Source: Lepus europaeus (Eukaryota > Chordata > Mammalia > Lagomorpha > Leporidae). Taken from it: DNA of 64,000 nucleotides. Of this stretch, positions 44,412 to 54,581 are shown in pieces. The stretch is from assembly GCF_033115175.1 (NCBI RefSeq), contig NC_084827.1, forward strand, positions 181,434,388 through 181,498,387. The letters are read 5' to 3'. The notes beneath the pieces were generated by a model that had not been told where the DNA came from, searched no databases, and worked only from the letters and a program-made list of their open reading frames with translations. The first letter of the stretch is position 1. Each line of letters opens with the position of its first letter. The translations under genes and the position numbers were made by a program.

Positions 44412-44535
44412 CTTCACGGACTGAATATTTCCCCAAAATCCGGATGTGGAAGCCCGAACGCCAAGTGTGGCTGTGCTTGGAGTTATTCAGACTGAAGGAG
44501 GCCACGAGGCAGGATTTCTCTCCTTATAAGCAGGA
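44412..44535 (+). mobile_element. Old MaLR-type LTR fragment, plus strand
   Basis: GGACTGAATATTTCCCCAAA, GATGTGGAAGCCCGAACGCC, CAAGTGTGGCTGTGCTTGGA, and TTCTCTCCTTATAAGCAGGA follow the 5' part of an MST/MLT1-like LTR. It is cut off by the next SINE. Confidence 0.5.
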
Positions 44536-44800
44536 GCGTGGCCACGCAGGGAAGGCGCTGGTTAAGATGTCCCCTAGCAGAGTGCCCACACCTGGGGCCT
44601 CTGCTGCCTGCTTCCTGCGGGTGCAGGCCCTGGGAGGCCGCGGTGATGGCTCAGGTGAGTGGGTCACTACCACCCATCCACGTGGGAGATGTGGGTCGAG
44701 TTCTCCACGTTGGCACCCGGCCTGGGACCACTGCTGGCATCTGGGGCCTAACCAGAGGTTGGGAGCTCTGTCTCTGTGCCCCTCTAAGAAACAAAAGGAA
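44536..44800 (+). mobile_element. Degenerate C-repeat SINE, plus strand
   Basis: AGGCGCTGGTTAAGATGTCC near 44551, CACCCATCCACGTGGGAGAT near 44670, and CTGGCATCTGGGGCCTAACC near 44732 keep the order of an old copy. Confidence 0.72.
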
Positions 44801-44980
44801 AACGAGAAGAGGAAGGGAGAGACAGCAGAGGGCCCATTCCCTGCCTCGTGTGCGCACGGCGAGGTGGCGGCTGCTTCCTGGTCCTCAGGATGAAATCTGC
44901 CTTGCTGGACCTTAGCTTACACTTCCAGCATTCCCATCTGCGAGAGGATTAGCAAAACCTGAAGCCCCTGCCCGGTCTGG

Positions 44981-45256
44981 GGCCGGCACTGCGGTGTAGC
45001 AGGTAAACCACTGCCTGCGACGCCGGCATCCCGCGTCCTGGCTGCTGCACTTCGCATCCAACTCCCTACTAACGGCCTGGGAAGTGCAGTGGAGGATGGC
45101 CGGATGAAGCTCCTGGCTCCTGATTTTGGCCTGGGCCAGCCCTGGCCATTGCAGCCATCTGGGGAGTGGGCCAGTGGATGGAAGATCAATCTCTCTGTAA
45201 CTCTTGACTTTCAAATGATAAATAACTAAATCTTAAAAAAAAAAAAAAAAAAAAAA
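44981..45256 (+). mobile_element. C-repeat SINE, plus strand, followed by a nested copy
   Basis: GGGGCCGGCACTGCGGTGTA head. The box B region is shortened (CATCCCGCGTCCTGGCTGCT), and the CCCAAGTGCTTGGGCCCCTG part is missing after GGAGGATGGCC. The A-run near 45237-45256 leads straight into the next copy. Confidence 0.93.
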
Positions 45257-45612
45257 GGGCCGGCACCGTGGCTCAACAGGCTAATCCTCCGCCTTGTGGC
45301 GCCGGCACACCGGGTTCTAGTCCCGGTCGGGGCACCGATCCTGTCCCGGTTGCCCCTCTTCCAGGCCAGCTCTCTGCTGTGGCCAGGGAGGGCAGTGGAG
45401 GATGGGCCAAGTGCTTGGGCCCTGCACCCCATGGGAGACCAGGATAAGCACCTGGCTCCTGCCATCGGAACAGCGTGGTGCGCCGGCCGCAGCGCGCTAC
45501 TGCGGCGGCCATTGGAGGGTGAACCAACGGCAAAAGGAAGACCTTTCTCTCTGTTTCTCTCTCTCACTGTCCACTCTGCCTGTCAAAAAAAAAATTTAAA
45601 AAAAAAAAAAAG
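45257..45612 (+). mobile_element. Young C-repeat SINE inserted in an A-tail, plus strand
   Basis: GGGCCGGCACCGTGGCTCAA head, GGGTTCTAGTCCCGGTCGGG box B, GGGCCCTGCACCCCATGGGA near 45417, CACTGTCCACTCTGCCTGTC near 45565. AGCCCCTAGTCTGGG at its right echoes AGCCCCTGCCCGGTCTGG before the 44981 copy, so the pair shares one outer duplication and this copy entered the first one's tail. Confidence 0.95.
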
Positions 45613-47169
45613 CCCCTAGTCTGGGACCGCCCAGCAGCCTGAGCTCATTAACACAGTGGCAGAGGTCACCAGAGGTCACTTTTCATCTGCAGATGCTTCC
45701 TTAGCCCAGCAGGCACCGGTCGACCAGCTGGCAGGCTGCTCCCGGCTGGAGCGCCCAGCCCTGGGCGAGGCTGGACGGCCCCGGCACCTGCGTTCAGAAG
45801 GCCTGATTGGAAGAGAGCACAGTCCCCCGTGTGCGGCTCCACAGGCTACAGAGCCTGGGAGACGGACAAGGAGCAGAAACCGTTCCTCACGGCTCTGGAG
45901 GCGACCATGCAGGACCAGGTGCCTTCTTGCTGCGTCTCCACGGAGCAGTCAGAGAACCCGCTCGCTACGGGGTCCCCTGTTCACGACGGGAGCCCACGTG
46001 ACCTAAACACCCCAACACTGCTGGCACGGGGATGGGATCCAAAACGTGAGCTATGCAGGGGACAGAAACAGGGACACCCCCTTCCATGCCCCAAGCTCCT
46101 GGGGTCCAACTTCTGGGGAGCCACTGCCCAAGGTGGCAGGGGTGGGCAGGATGGGAAGGTCTCCTCCTCCCCTCCCCTGGGAGGAGCCGGAAGGGGGAGC
46201 CTCCTCCAGCCCCCAGTGCTCTGGATTATAAAGACGTGTCTGAGGCCAGGGCCCCAGCTCCACGGAGGCCCCTGGAAGGAAGGACTGAGGGGATAGGCCA
46301 CCAGGAAGTGAACCCCGGCACTGGCCCCGAGCCCCCAGAGCGCCCTCCTCACATCCAGTCCTCTAAGTTTTCTGTGCCAAAGCTGTGCAGGCTGGGCTTC
46401 CGGGAGAGCCCGGGGCACAGGCACGATTCACCTGGGGACCACCGTCGGCTCCCTGGCTGCTGCTTCGGGGCCTCTGTGCCGGCTGGGGGCAAATCCCAGG
46501 TCAGGCTGCCGGCAGCAGCTTGACGTCGGTGCTCACTCACCTCACCCTACAGACAGACACCGGCTTTGTGAGGTCCTGGTGAGGGGGACGGCAGGAACAC
46601 ATACCGGGGAGGCAGCCTCCCCAGGCACAGCCCTGAACGGCCTCCTGTGTGGAACTGCGGCCGCCGTGGGCTTAGGCCGTCCCCTTCAGAGCCAAAGACA
46701 GGTGTCCAGGCTGATCCAGCCCTCCCTCCACCCAGGGCCTGGCTCCAGCTCTTATCTCCTAAGGCCAGCTCGCCGCCACCAGCTGACGCAACATTTACCC
46801 AGCAGATGTGCGCCCAGCACCTGCCCCGTGCCAGGGCGGCCCGGGACTCACTTGGGGCCACAGGCAGTGGCCTCACAGGTGCAGCACCAAGGAGAAGGCC
46901 CGAGGGGGTCCCCCCCAGCCCCCTCTCCCAGGCCTGAGCGGTGGCTAAGCCTGGGGGAGCTTCGAGTCGTCTTCACCCACTTCCTGACTTCCCTCCCACA
47001 GGCTCAGGGACAGCAAATCTGACAGGTGTCGTTCACCCTCTGAGCCGTCGCTGACTCCTGGCGAACCCCCGCACGGGAAGAACTCGCACTCCACACGCTC
47101 GGAACAGAACAGCTTCCACCAGGCTTTAAACACATTTACGAGAGAAAAGCAGGTGCACACGTGACCGGC
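45613..47169. other. Upstream flank of UBE2F
   Basis: About 1.5 kb of GC-rich unique sequence. It may hold distal promoter elements, but no exon is evident on either strand. Confidence 0.45.
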
Positions 47170-47353
47170 GAGGGCAGGACAGGGCCTCTGCACCCCCTGC
47201 TCTCCATCCGTCGAGGCGGGCGACTCCGGCCAGGCCGCTCCTCCAGGGGGAACCCCGAAATGAACGCAGCACGGCACTGCACCGGAGCCCCGAGCGCCCC
47301 GCCGCTCCCCGCGCCGAGCTGGGGCGCGCAGCCTCCGGAACCCGCGGGAGGGC

Positions 47354-47443
47354 CCCGCCTCCGCCCCGCCCCCGGCCGCCACTGGCCAATCAGTCGGGGC
47401 CGTGAAGATTCGTCCCCACCCCCAGCCGCCGCTCTCTGCCAAT
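47354..47443 (+). promoter_or_regulatory. UBE2F: GC boxes and two CCAAT boxes
   Basis: CCGCCCCGCCCCCGG lies near 47361-47375. GGCCAATCAG has CCAAT at 47386-47390 and TGCCAATCAG has CCAAT at 47439-47443, 53 bases apart in the same orientation. Both match the NF-Y site CCAATCA(G). They lie about 170-220 bases before the likely start. Confidence 0.7.
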
Positions 47444-47587
47444 CAGCGAGGGCCACACGACGCCCCTCCCCGGCCCGCGCACGCAGCTGTTCGCGAGTCC
47501 GGCTCCAAATAAAGTTCTTCGCCGCTTTGAATCTTTTTTTTAAAGCGCCCGCTGCCTTCGCGGCTGTCGCAGGAGAGATACCGAGTC

Positions 47588-47607
47588 CCCGCCCCGCCAC
47601 TTCCGGT
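47588..47607 (+). promoter_or_regulatory. UBE2F: GC box plus ETS-type site near the UBE2F start
   Basis: CCCCGCCCCGCC is followed directly by CACTTCCGGT (47598-47607), a strong ETS/GABPA-type site common at CpG-island start sites. The transcription start is probably within a few dozen bases. Confidence 0.55.
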
Positions 47608-47717
47608 CCCGCCGCCCGGAGCCGGTGCGGCTGTGAGGGGCCGCGTCTCGCCGCCGCCGCCCGGGCCGGGCATGGTGTTGGGCGCCGGGCCCGCCTCGCC
47701 TGTCTCCGGGTGCCCAG
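47608..47717 (+). other. UBE2F: UBE2F non-coding exon 1 (start inferred)
   Basis: Ends at TGCCCAG followed by a consensus donor GTGAGG (GT at 47718-47719). No coding sequence is assigned, because the UBE2F start codon lies in the exon at 53178. The 5' limit is inferred from the ETS site. An ATG at 47672 inside this exon, if used, would make a short upstream frame. Confidence 0.6.
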
Positions 47718-49083
47718 GTGAGGAGCGGGGGCCGGGGCCGGCTGCGGGCTCCTCGGCGCCGGTGCACCGGCGGGCCTGGGCCGGCCGGGAGGGCGCTGGC
47801 CGCGCCGGGGACGAGAGGCCCGGCGACGTGAAGGGGCCGGGCCGCGCCGGGCGAGCGAGGGCGGCGGCGACGGCGGCGGCCGCGCCGGCCCCTGTGGGCG
47901 CGGGGCTGCTGCCGCCTCGTGCGGGCGACGCGGGGGCGTCCGGCGCCGGGCCAAGGTCAGCGGCCGGACGTGGCCGGGACTCCGGGCCGCTGCGGGGGTC
48001 GCGCTGGGCCGGGCCCGGGCCGGGGGAGGCTGGCGAGTGCGGGCGTCCGGCTGCCCTCCCGGGTTTGCCGGTGCGCGGCCTGGGTGTGGCCTCCCCGGCC
48101 TGGGCTGCTTCCTCTGGGCCCGCCCCTGCCGGTGCCCTCGGCGCGGGGTGCGGGGCTTCAGGAGTTGGAATCCAGACGGGACCCTGGGCTCCTCGAGGAA
48201 GCGGTAGATTGGGTGGTGCAGGTAGCGGGGGAGCCCAGCCCCGGTGTCCGAGTGGACGGAAGCCGCTGGAAGGCAGCAGGGGCTTGTGGAGGAGCCGAGG
48301 GCCTGGCCTGCCAGCTGCGGAGGGGGTGAAGGCCCTGGGGACCCCCCCCCCCCCCGGGTGTTCCTGCGGGGCACAGGTCTCTGCTGAGAACGAAGCGGCC
48401 GGGCTCCAGCCCCCAGGCCAGGCCCTGGCTTCCGGAGAACAGTAGGGGGAGGACTTGTCCCTGCCCTGAGCTGGGCCCTCTAGGCCGGGGGCTCTGCTGT
48501 GCTTGCACTGGGGCTTCTCCGTGGCAGGACTTGTCCACATGGGGGACTCCGCAGCGGGACCTGACCGCCCCTGGAGGCCGCTTCCCCGCAGGTGACGCTG
48601 CGCCCAGTGACCTGCGGCTGGATATAACCCAGGGGTCCTCTCCTTGGTGCAGGCTGAGAGCAGGGCCCACGCAGAGGAGCCTGGCTGGGCCGGTCACGAG
48701 CTGTGGCGTTTGGAGACAGCTGGTCTGTCCTGAACTGCCGCCTCAGTCAGCACCAATGGCAGGAAAGGGGAAGTTGGTTTTAAACTCGATTTTCAAGAAG
48801 TGAGGCGTACGGAAGGGACAAGGATCCTGAAGCGGTGTCGGCTGACCTCCTGCCGGACGGAAGGATTCTTTTGCCCAAATGCTTCTGCATAGATTCAGTT
48901 TCACAGCCCTGGAGACGCTGCCAAGCTGGGTCTCTGGTTATCTCTGCATTGGCTACAGACGATGGAGACAAAGGTGGCCCGATATGCTTTGATTTTGAAG
49001 AATTTGTGGAGAGTAAGCTTTGTGTTCCGTGGAAGACAAGGCAGTTGGTGCCCGGTGTGTTCTACAAAGGTCCCCGATGTATT
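47718..49083 (+). other. UBE2F: UBE2F intron 1, 5' part
   Basis: CpG-rich at first, then ordinary. A C-run lies at 48342-48356. No further exon recognised, though an alternative 5' UTR exon cannot be excluded. Confidence 0.55.
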
Positions 49084-49417
49084 TTTTTTTTTTAAAGATT
49101 TTATTTATTTATTTGACAGGTAGAGTTACAGACAGTGAGAGAGAGACAGAGAGAGAGGTCTTCCATCCGCTGTTTCACTCCCAAGATGGCCACAATGGCC
49201 GGAGCTGCACTGATCCGAAGCCAGGAGCCAGGTGCTTCTTCTGGTCTCCCACACGGGTGCAGGGGCCCAAGCACTTGGGCCATCCTCCACTGCCCTCCTG
49301 GGGCCACAGCAGAGAGAGCTGGACTGGAAGAGAAGCAACCGGGACTAGAAACCGGCGCCCATATGGGGTGCCGGCGCTGCAGGCGGAGGATTAACCAAGT
49401 GAGCCACGGCGCTGGCC
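49084..49417 (-). mobile_element. C-repeat SINE, minus strand
   Basis: TTTAAAGATTTTATTTATTT start, GACAGGTAGAGTTACAGACA, GGTCTCCCACACGGGTGCAG near 49244, head complement CACGGCGCTGGCCCCC. Flanks GGTCCCCGATGTATT (49069) and GGTCCCTGGCGTATT (49421) are imperfect copies. Confidence 0.94.
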
Positions 49418-49465
49418 CCCGGTCCCTGGCGTATTAAAGGCAGCAAGCCAGGATCTGAGCTCAGG

Positions 49466-50428
49466 GGCGTGGGCATCCCCTGCACACAGGAGGCCTTCAG
49501 GGGCGTGGGCATCCCCTGCACACAGGAGGACTTCAGGGGCGTGGGCATCCCCTGCACACAGGCCTTCAGGGGCGTGGGCATCCCCTGCACACAGGACTTC
49601 AGGGACGTGGGCATCCCCTGCACACAGGAGGACTTCAGGGGCATGGGCATCCCCTGCACACAGGCCTTCAGGTGCGTGGGCATCCCCTGCACACAGGACT
49701 TCAGGGACGTGGGCATCCCCTGCACACAGGAGGACTTCAGGGGCGTGGGCATCCCCTGCACACAGGAGGACTTCAGGGGCGTGGGCATCCCCTGCACACA
49801 GGAGGACTTCAGGGCACGTGGGCATCCCCTGCACACAGGCCTTCTGGGGCGTGGGCATCCCCTGCATACAGGCCTTCAGGGGCGTGGGCATCCCCTGCAC
49901 ACAGGAGGACTTCAGGGGCGTGGGCATCCCCTGCACACAGGCCTTCAGGGGCGTGGGCATCCCCTGCATACAGGACTTCAGGGACGTGGGCATCCCCTGC
50001 ACACAGGCCTTCAGGGGCGTGGGCATCCCCTGCACACAGGAGGACTTCAGGGGCGTGGGCATCCCCTGCACACAGGCCTTCTGGGGCGTGGGCATCCCCT
50101 GCATACAGGCCTTCAGGGGCGTGGGCATCCCCTGCACACAGGAGGACTTCAGGGGCGTGGGCATCCCCTGCACACAGGAGGACTTCAGGGGCGTGGGCAT
50201 CCCCTGCACACAGGCCTTCAGGGGCGTGGGCATCCCCTGCACACAGGAGGACTTCAGGGGCATGGGCATCCCCTGCACACAGGCCTTCAGGGGCGTGGGC
50301 ATCCCCTGCACACAGGCCTTCAGGCGCGTGGGCATCCCCTGCACACAGGAGGACTTCAGGGGCGTGGGCATCCCCTGCACACAGGCCTTCAGGGGCGTGG
50401 GCATCCCCTGCACACAGGACTTCAGGGC
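49466..50428. repeat. 28-copy minisatellite, 33/36-base units, in UBE2F intron 1
   Basis: Each unit carries GTGGGCATCCCCTGCACACA. Three linkers alternate: AGGAGGACTTCAGG (36-base unit), AGGCCTTCAGG (33) and AGGACTTCAGGGAC (33). I count 28 cores. Because 33 and 36 are multiples of three, long frames stay open on both strands (for example plus 49469-50452 and minus 49391-50413). One unit near 49813 carries an extra base and shifts the frame. A block with CCTTCTGG followed by CATACAGG occurs at about 49840 and again at about 50078, so several units were copied together. Confidence 0.95.
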
Positions 50429-51377
50429 GCTTGGGCAGTGTTGCTGAAATGAGCGTCCGCCGTGCTCGGCCCCTCTGCAGCTGTCGGCCTAGGTCCTCAG
50501 GGAGTTGGTTTGGACCATGCGTATGGCCCTGGGGTCCTGCCTGCTGGTCTTTAAGCACTTTGTGCCTTTGCCTACCTGTTACTTTTTGCCTTGTTTTCAA
50601 TGTGAAGGTCAGTTAGAGGACAGAAACCTGTTGGCTCTCGGGTGGGGCATCTGGTGCTTGCAGCTGACCCCGGGGGGATGGATGCAGACCTGGCCCATCC
50701 AGAAGTGACCCTGACAAGGTGCTGCAGCCTGGGCACAGGGCTGTGGGCTTGGCTGCGGAAGCCAACACTGCTCTCCGCTTCCAGTCTGCTTAGGGTTCCT
50801 GATAGGATCAGTCCGGGCGGTGCCAGGGCGGCGACCTGGGCTGCTAGCTCCAGGAGCTTGTGGGCTGAAGCCCCCGCAGGTGTCCTGACTGCTCCCCTGT
50901 GAAGTGAGTTCAGAGCGGCACTGCTGGCTCGCTGGGCCTCGGTGAAGGTGTGTTCACCGCTGGGCCCTGTGGGGGTCTGCTTGAGCAGGCGGCGTGGTGG
51001 AGTGAGAATGAAGGAACTGGCGTTGTCTTCACAGTTTTGTCAGCCTTACTGAGTTACAGTTGGAGCTACACTAAGCTGCACGTTTGAAACATGAAGTCGA
51101 TCGGTCCTGACGTACGTATGCCCTGAAACCGTGACCACACTCAAGATAAAAATTACGTCTGTGATTCCCCAGGAGAGAAACTAGTGTTTCCGTGGTGGCT
51201 GCTTCTAGCAGCTAAGTGACTTTGGACAGTCCACTTCTGGGGACCCCATTGTCCCAGGGTCCACTTGGGAAAATGGAGGGGAGTCAGGGGTAGGAGTGCT
51301 TCCCAGATATGCAATCCTAGGGGCCTGTGAACTCTATCTGTAAAGCTTATTTTGGGACATTTAAATCAGTGCTGCTT
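50429..51377 (+). other. UBE2F: UBE2F intron 1, unique sequence
   Basis: No exon recognised. Contains an L1-like 3' piece at 51045-51170. Confidence 0.5.
51045..51170. mobile_element. Old L1 3'-UTR-like fragment
   Basis: ACACTAAGCTGCACGTTTGA, ACGTACGTATGCCCTGAAAC, and CCGTGACCACACTCAAGAT recall the 3' UTR of old L1M elements. Short, so family and strand stay open. Confidence 0.5.
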
Positions 51378-51613
51378 GCTTTTTACTTGAAAGGCACAGG
51401 GAGGGAGAGAGATCGATCTTCCATCTGCAACAGCCAGACCCGGGCCAGGCCAAAGCCGGGAGCCAGGAATTCCACCCAGGTCTCCCACGCGGCAGGCCGT
51501 CACCCACCGCCTCCCTAGCCCGTTAGCAGGGAGGCAGAGCGGCCGAGACACGCTGGCGTGGGATGTGCACGTGTGAGTAGCAGCTGAACCCTGCACCACG
51601 ATGCTCGCTCCTA
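51378..51613 (-). mobile_element. Old C-repeat SINE, minus strand
   Basis: TTTTTACTTGAAAGGCACAG start, CCAGGTCTCCCACGCGGCAG near 51476. The central GGGCCCAAGCA part is deleted. Confidence 0.83.
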
Positions 51614-51807
51614 GAGCCGTGTTTGTGTAGAGGAGCAGGTGGGTGTATCTGTGTTCCCAGCACGGCAAGGGCTGTGCACAATGCCGAAGGTCATGGTCAA
51701 TGTGTTGTTTTCATACACAAATGATAGGTGAAATCTGACAGTCTAGAGGACTCGATGTAAGAGGCTGCAGAGCAGAGCTGGGTCAAAATGATTTAAAATA
51801 CCAACAA

Positions 51808-52061
51808 GGGGGGCGGCGCTGTGGCGCAGCAGGTAACGGCCTGGCCTGAGCACCGGCATCCCATATGGGCGCCAGTTCTAGTCCCGGCTGCTCCTCTTCC
51901 CATCCAGCTCTCTGCTGTGGCCAAGATGGCCCAAGTCCTTGGGCCCCTGCACCCACGTGGGAGATCCGGAAGAAGCTCCTGGCTCCTGGCTTCGGATCGA
52001 CGTGGCTCTGGCTGTTGCGGCCACCTGGGGAGTGAACCAGCAGATGGAAGACCTCTCTCTC

Positions 52062-52097
<36 letters not shown>

Positions 52098-52133
52098 ACT
52101 GTCTTTCAAATCAATAAAATAAAATCTTTGAGA
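51808..52133 (+). mobile_element. C-repeat SINE, plus strand, with duplication
   Basis: GGGGCGGCGCTGTGGCGCAG head, CAGTTCTAGTCCCGGCTGCT box B, CACCCACGTGGGAGATCCGG near 51950, (CT)n tail about 52047-52095. Flanks AAAATACCAACAAGG (51796) and AAAATACCAGTGAGG (52134) are near copies. Confidence 0.95.
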
Positions 52134-52329
52134 AAAATACCAGTGAGGAGAGGGTTGATTTCTTTTGTTGGGCTTTTAGGATCTTGGCCTCCAAGTAGTT
52201 CCATGCTTCCGTCAGGGTGTTCTCTGGGAGAGTGGTGTTGGAAGGAAATGATACGAACACAACAATTATGCAGAAATATTGAACTGGTAACCAGTTTTGT
52301 CTTTAAAACAAAGTTGTAGGGTCCCTCTC

Positions 52330-52590
52330 TGTGGCAGAGGGGGTGAGAGCAGCAGGAAGCTCAGGTTCACGGCAGTTTGTTGGGAACAGGGCCAGGCTCT
52401 AGTCCAGGTATCGCTGGACTCCGGGTGGCGTCTGTCGTGACAAATGTGCCCTCCGCTGGGGGATATTGATAATGGGGCCGGCGTGGTGTGTGCATGGGGA
52501 CTGGGGATATATGGGAGATGGGAGATCTCCGAACCTTCTCAGTTTTATTGTGAACTTAAAACTTTTCAAAAAAAAAAAAAAAAAGTCTAA
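52330..52590 (+). mobile_element. Old L1M-type 3' end, plus strand
   Basis: GGGGGATATTGATAATGGGG (52457), GCATGGGGACTGGGGATATA, TCAGTTTTATTGTGAACTTAAAA, and an A-run at 52569-52584 follow the end of old L1M 3' UTRs. The A-run is the element's own tail. Confidence 0.6.
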
Positions 52591-53177
52591 AAATCGGTGG
52601 TGTTTCTTTCCCCTTGCCCTGAGCAGTCTGGGGGCACAGACTGAACACACAGTGGTGTGGGGCATTCACTGTAGCTCAGTCTTGATGTTGATGTCGCCAG
52701 CCGTGTAAGTCGCCCACACCATGAGCAGACACAGAGGCGCGGATGGACTCTGGTGCTGCTTGTCCAGAGGCCGTGGCTCGCTCGTCCCCCAGCAGGCTGG
52801 GCTCTGGGGCCACTCACCGGGAGCACAGACCCCCAGGCAGGGAGGGACAGGCTACAGTGGACAGCGGGAGGTGTGTGCAGCCACCAGTGGGGCTCTCCCG
52901 ACCGCGCCCTCCACGAGAGTGCAGGCTGGGGCCTGGCACAAGCGGTGTGCGGTGAATGTGCAGCTCACGGCTCTCCCTGCGTAAAATTTACATTCCAGCT
53001 CTAGAAAGTGATGGACCACGGCATAGGGAGTCCTCAGATCTTCATGGAGGAATCCGTTCTTGCCAACTATGCAAAATTCCTCAGTGAGTTAGAGAAAGGA
53101 ACGAAGATGCAACGCCGTGCGTGTGTTCGCTTCTGGCCTCTGACACGGGCCCCTGCCCTGCTGTGCTCTGCTCCCAG
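52591..53177 (+). other. UBE2F: End of UBE2F intron 1
   Basis: Ends in a pyrimidine-rich tract (53141-53175) and CTCCCAG. A frame open from 53008 runs in phase into the UBE2F start codon. I treat it as chance. Confidence 0.5.
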
Positions 53178-53311
53178 GGGGAAGGTGGCAGTGATGCTGA
53201 CGCTGGCCAGCAAGCTGAAGCGGGATGACGGGCTCAGAGGGTCCCGGACGGCAGCCTCGGCGGCGGACTCCACGCGGAGGGTCTCCGTGAGAGACAAGCT
53301 GCTCGTGAAAG
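53178..53311 (+). other. UBE2F: UBE2F exon holding the start codon
   Basis: Acceptor AG at 53176-53177 follows a C/T-rich tract, and donor GT is at 53312-53313. The start codon context is GTGATGC (G at -3), an adequate Kozak match. Confidence 0.75.
53194..53311 (+). CDS. UBE2F: UBE2F, first coding exon (residues 1-39)
   Basis: UBE2F is the E2 that takes NEDD8 from the UBA3-NAE1 E1 and passes it, with RBX2, mainly to cullin-5. This exon encodes the N-terminal extension and the start of the catalytic fold. It begins [18 protein letters not shown] and ends VRDKLLVK. By my memory of human UBE2F only three residues differ (Arg15, Ser22, Ala24). The N-terminal segment is the part known to dock on UBA3. 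The exon probably starts at 53178 after CTCCCAG, with 16 bases of 5' UTR. It ends AAAG at 53311 before the donor GTAATC, leaving the first base of a split codon (Glu40 in human). The catalytic cysteine and remaining exons were not found in the next 10.7 kb. Confidence 0.95.
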
Positions 53312-54285
53312 GTAATCCCTGTCTCTGTGAGCTGTGTTTGTGCTGGAAGCTCTTTGGGGACATAAAGCAGGCTGTTGCAGAACTTCCTGTTTAAACAAGT
53401 TTTCAGATACAACTTGCTTATCGATTACAGTGGGGCTTTGTGGGACGCTGATGGCGAGGAAGTGGTGATAGGAACTGCACGTGTCTCACACGTTTGAGAT
53501 GTCCTTTGTTGGGTCTTCCAGCATGCAGGTGGAAAGGAAAGTACAGGCGTGGCCGGTCTCAGTGCTGTCATCGTCCTCTCTTCCTGCCACTCAGCACCGT
53601 GGCTTCTAGTCTAAGATGGAGGGAGCTGAATGTGGTGGTCTCTTGGGATCCTTTCCTGTTCATTCTGTCGAAGTTTAAGGCCCGTCCTTGGCAAATGAGC
53701 TCCCATCACAGACTTCCTAACAAATGCAAGCGGTGTCTTGGAGCTACCGCCGTTTACACTATCCCCAATGGACAGGGAGCTGTCTTTAGGGAAGCTTTGT
53801 AGACCTGCAGTGCGTGGGGACGTGTGTGGATGTGAGTATGGGTTTGCCTGTGTATGTGTGAATTTCCCGTTTATTCACTGGGTTTTTCTACATGTAGGTG
53901 CAGAGGGGGCATTTTAGGCTCATGAAGCCTACAAAATATGAACAAACAGTTGCTGCCTTGAAGGGGTTGTACTTGGCAACACTTTTTATTTTGTAACAGA
54001 TGTTTACATTTCTTGTAGCTGGAAAGCAGAGAGTTGAGTAGTGTGTTAGAACTGCCTGTTTTCATGTGGGGTCAGAGACAGCATGGGACTATGGCATTCG
54101 TGTGACCTGGAGGGCGCTGATGGCAGCGGCTGGTGTGTGAAAAACGCACAGGGTTTGGCCTTCCCAGACACACATCACCGCTAAGTGGGGCCAGAACAGG
54201 CACAGGGAAGCACTGGTTTATAGAGATTTAAGAGCGTGTTCTTCCTTGTTCTTCCCTGCTCCGAATCTTAGCTTCGGCTTATCCT
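53312..54285 (+). other. UBE2F: UBE2F intron after the first coding exon
   Basis: Moderate GC, no exon or repeat recognised. A TTTTTTATT-type AT-rich patch lies near 53980. Confidence 0.5.
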
Positions 54286-54581
54286 TTAAAAAAAAAAAAA
54301 AAAAAAGATTTATTTATTTATTTGAGAGGCAGAGAGAGAGGTCTTCTGTCCACAGGTTCATGCCCCAGATGGCCACAACGGCCGGAGCTGCGCCGATCCA
54401 AAGCCGGGAGCCTCCTCTGGGTCTCCCATGTGGGTGCAGGGGCCCAATGACTTGGGCCATCCTCCGCTGCTCTCCCAGGTGATAGCAGAGAGCTGGAGTG
54501 GCCGGGACACAAACCAGCGCCCGTGTGGGATGCCAGCACTGCAGGTAGCAGCTTTGACCACTATGCCACAGCACCGGCCCC
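54286..54581 (-). mobile_element. C-repeat SINE, minus strand
   Basis: A-run, then AGATTTATTTATTTATTTGA near 54305, GGTCTCCCATGTGGGTGCAG near 54420, head complement ACAGCACCGGCCCC. TTATCCTTT occurs on both sides. The body is shortened near the box B complement. Confidence 0.93.

Larger units (their letters stand above)
47170..48180 (+). promoter_or_regulatory. UBE2F: CpG island covering the UBE2F promoter and exon 1
   Basis: About 1 kb with very high GC and frequent CG pairs, in contrast to both flanks and free of SINEs. It contains CCAAT and GC boxes, an ETS-type site and a strong splice donor, and ends where CG pairs thin out near 48180. It is a TATA-less housekeeping-type promoter. The very long open frames on both strands here (for example minus 47136-48374) come from the composition. 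Confidence 0.85.

Noticed and set aside
47136..48374. 412-residue minus-strand open frame (and a 365-residue neighbour) over the CpG island
   Set aside because: Proline/arginine/alanine-rich composition from a GC-rich island with few stop codons. It overlaps other long frames on both strands and matches no known family.
49391..50413. 340-residue repetitive minus-strand frame and 327-residue plus-strand frame
   Set aside because: Both are read-outs of a minisatellite whose unit lengths are multiples of three. Several frames stay open together and there is no splice, start or poly(A) context.
53371..53394. Possible next UBE2F exon: AG followed by CTGTTGCAGAACTT, reading VAEL as in human UBE2F after residue 40
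   Set aside because: The match lasts only about four residues, then diverges and hits a stop (TTTAA). It lies only about 60 bases after the donor and has no pyrimidine tract, so chance is more likely.
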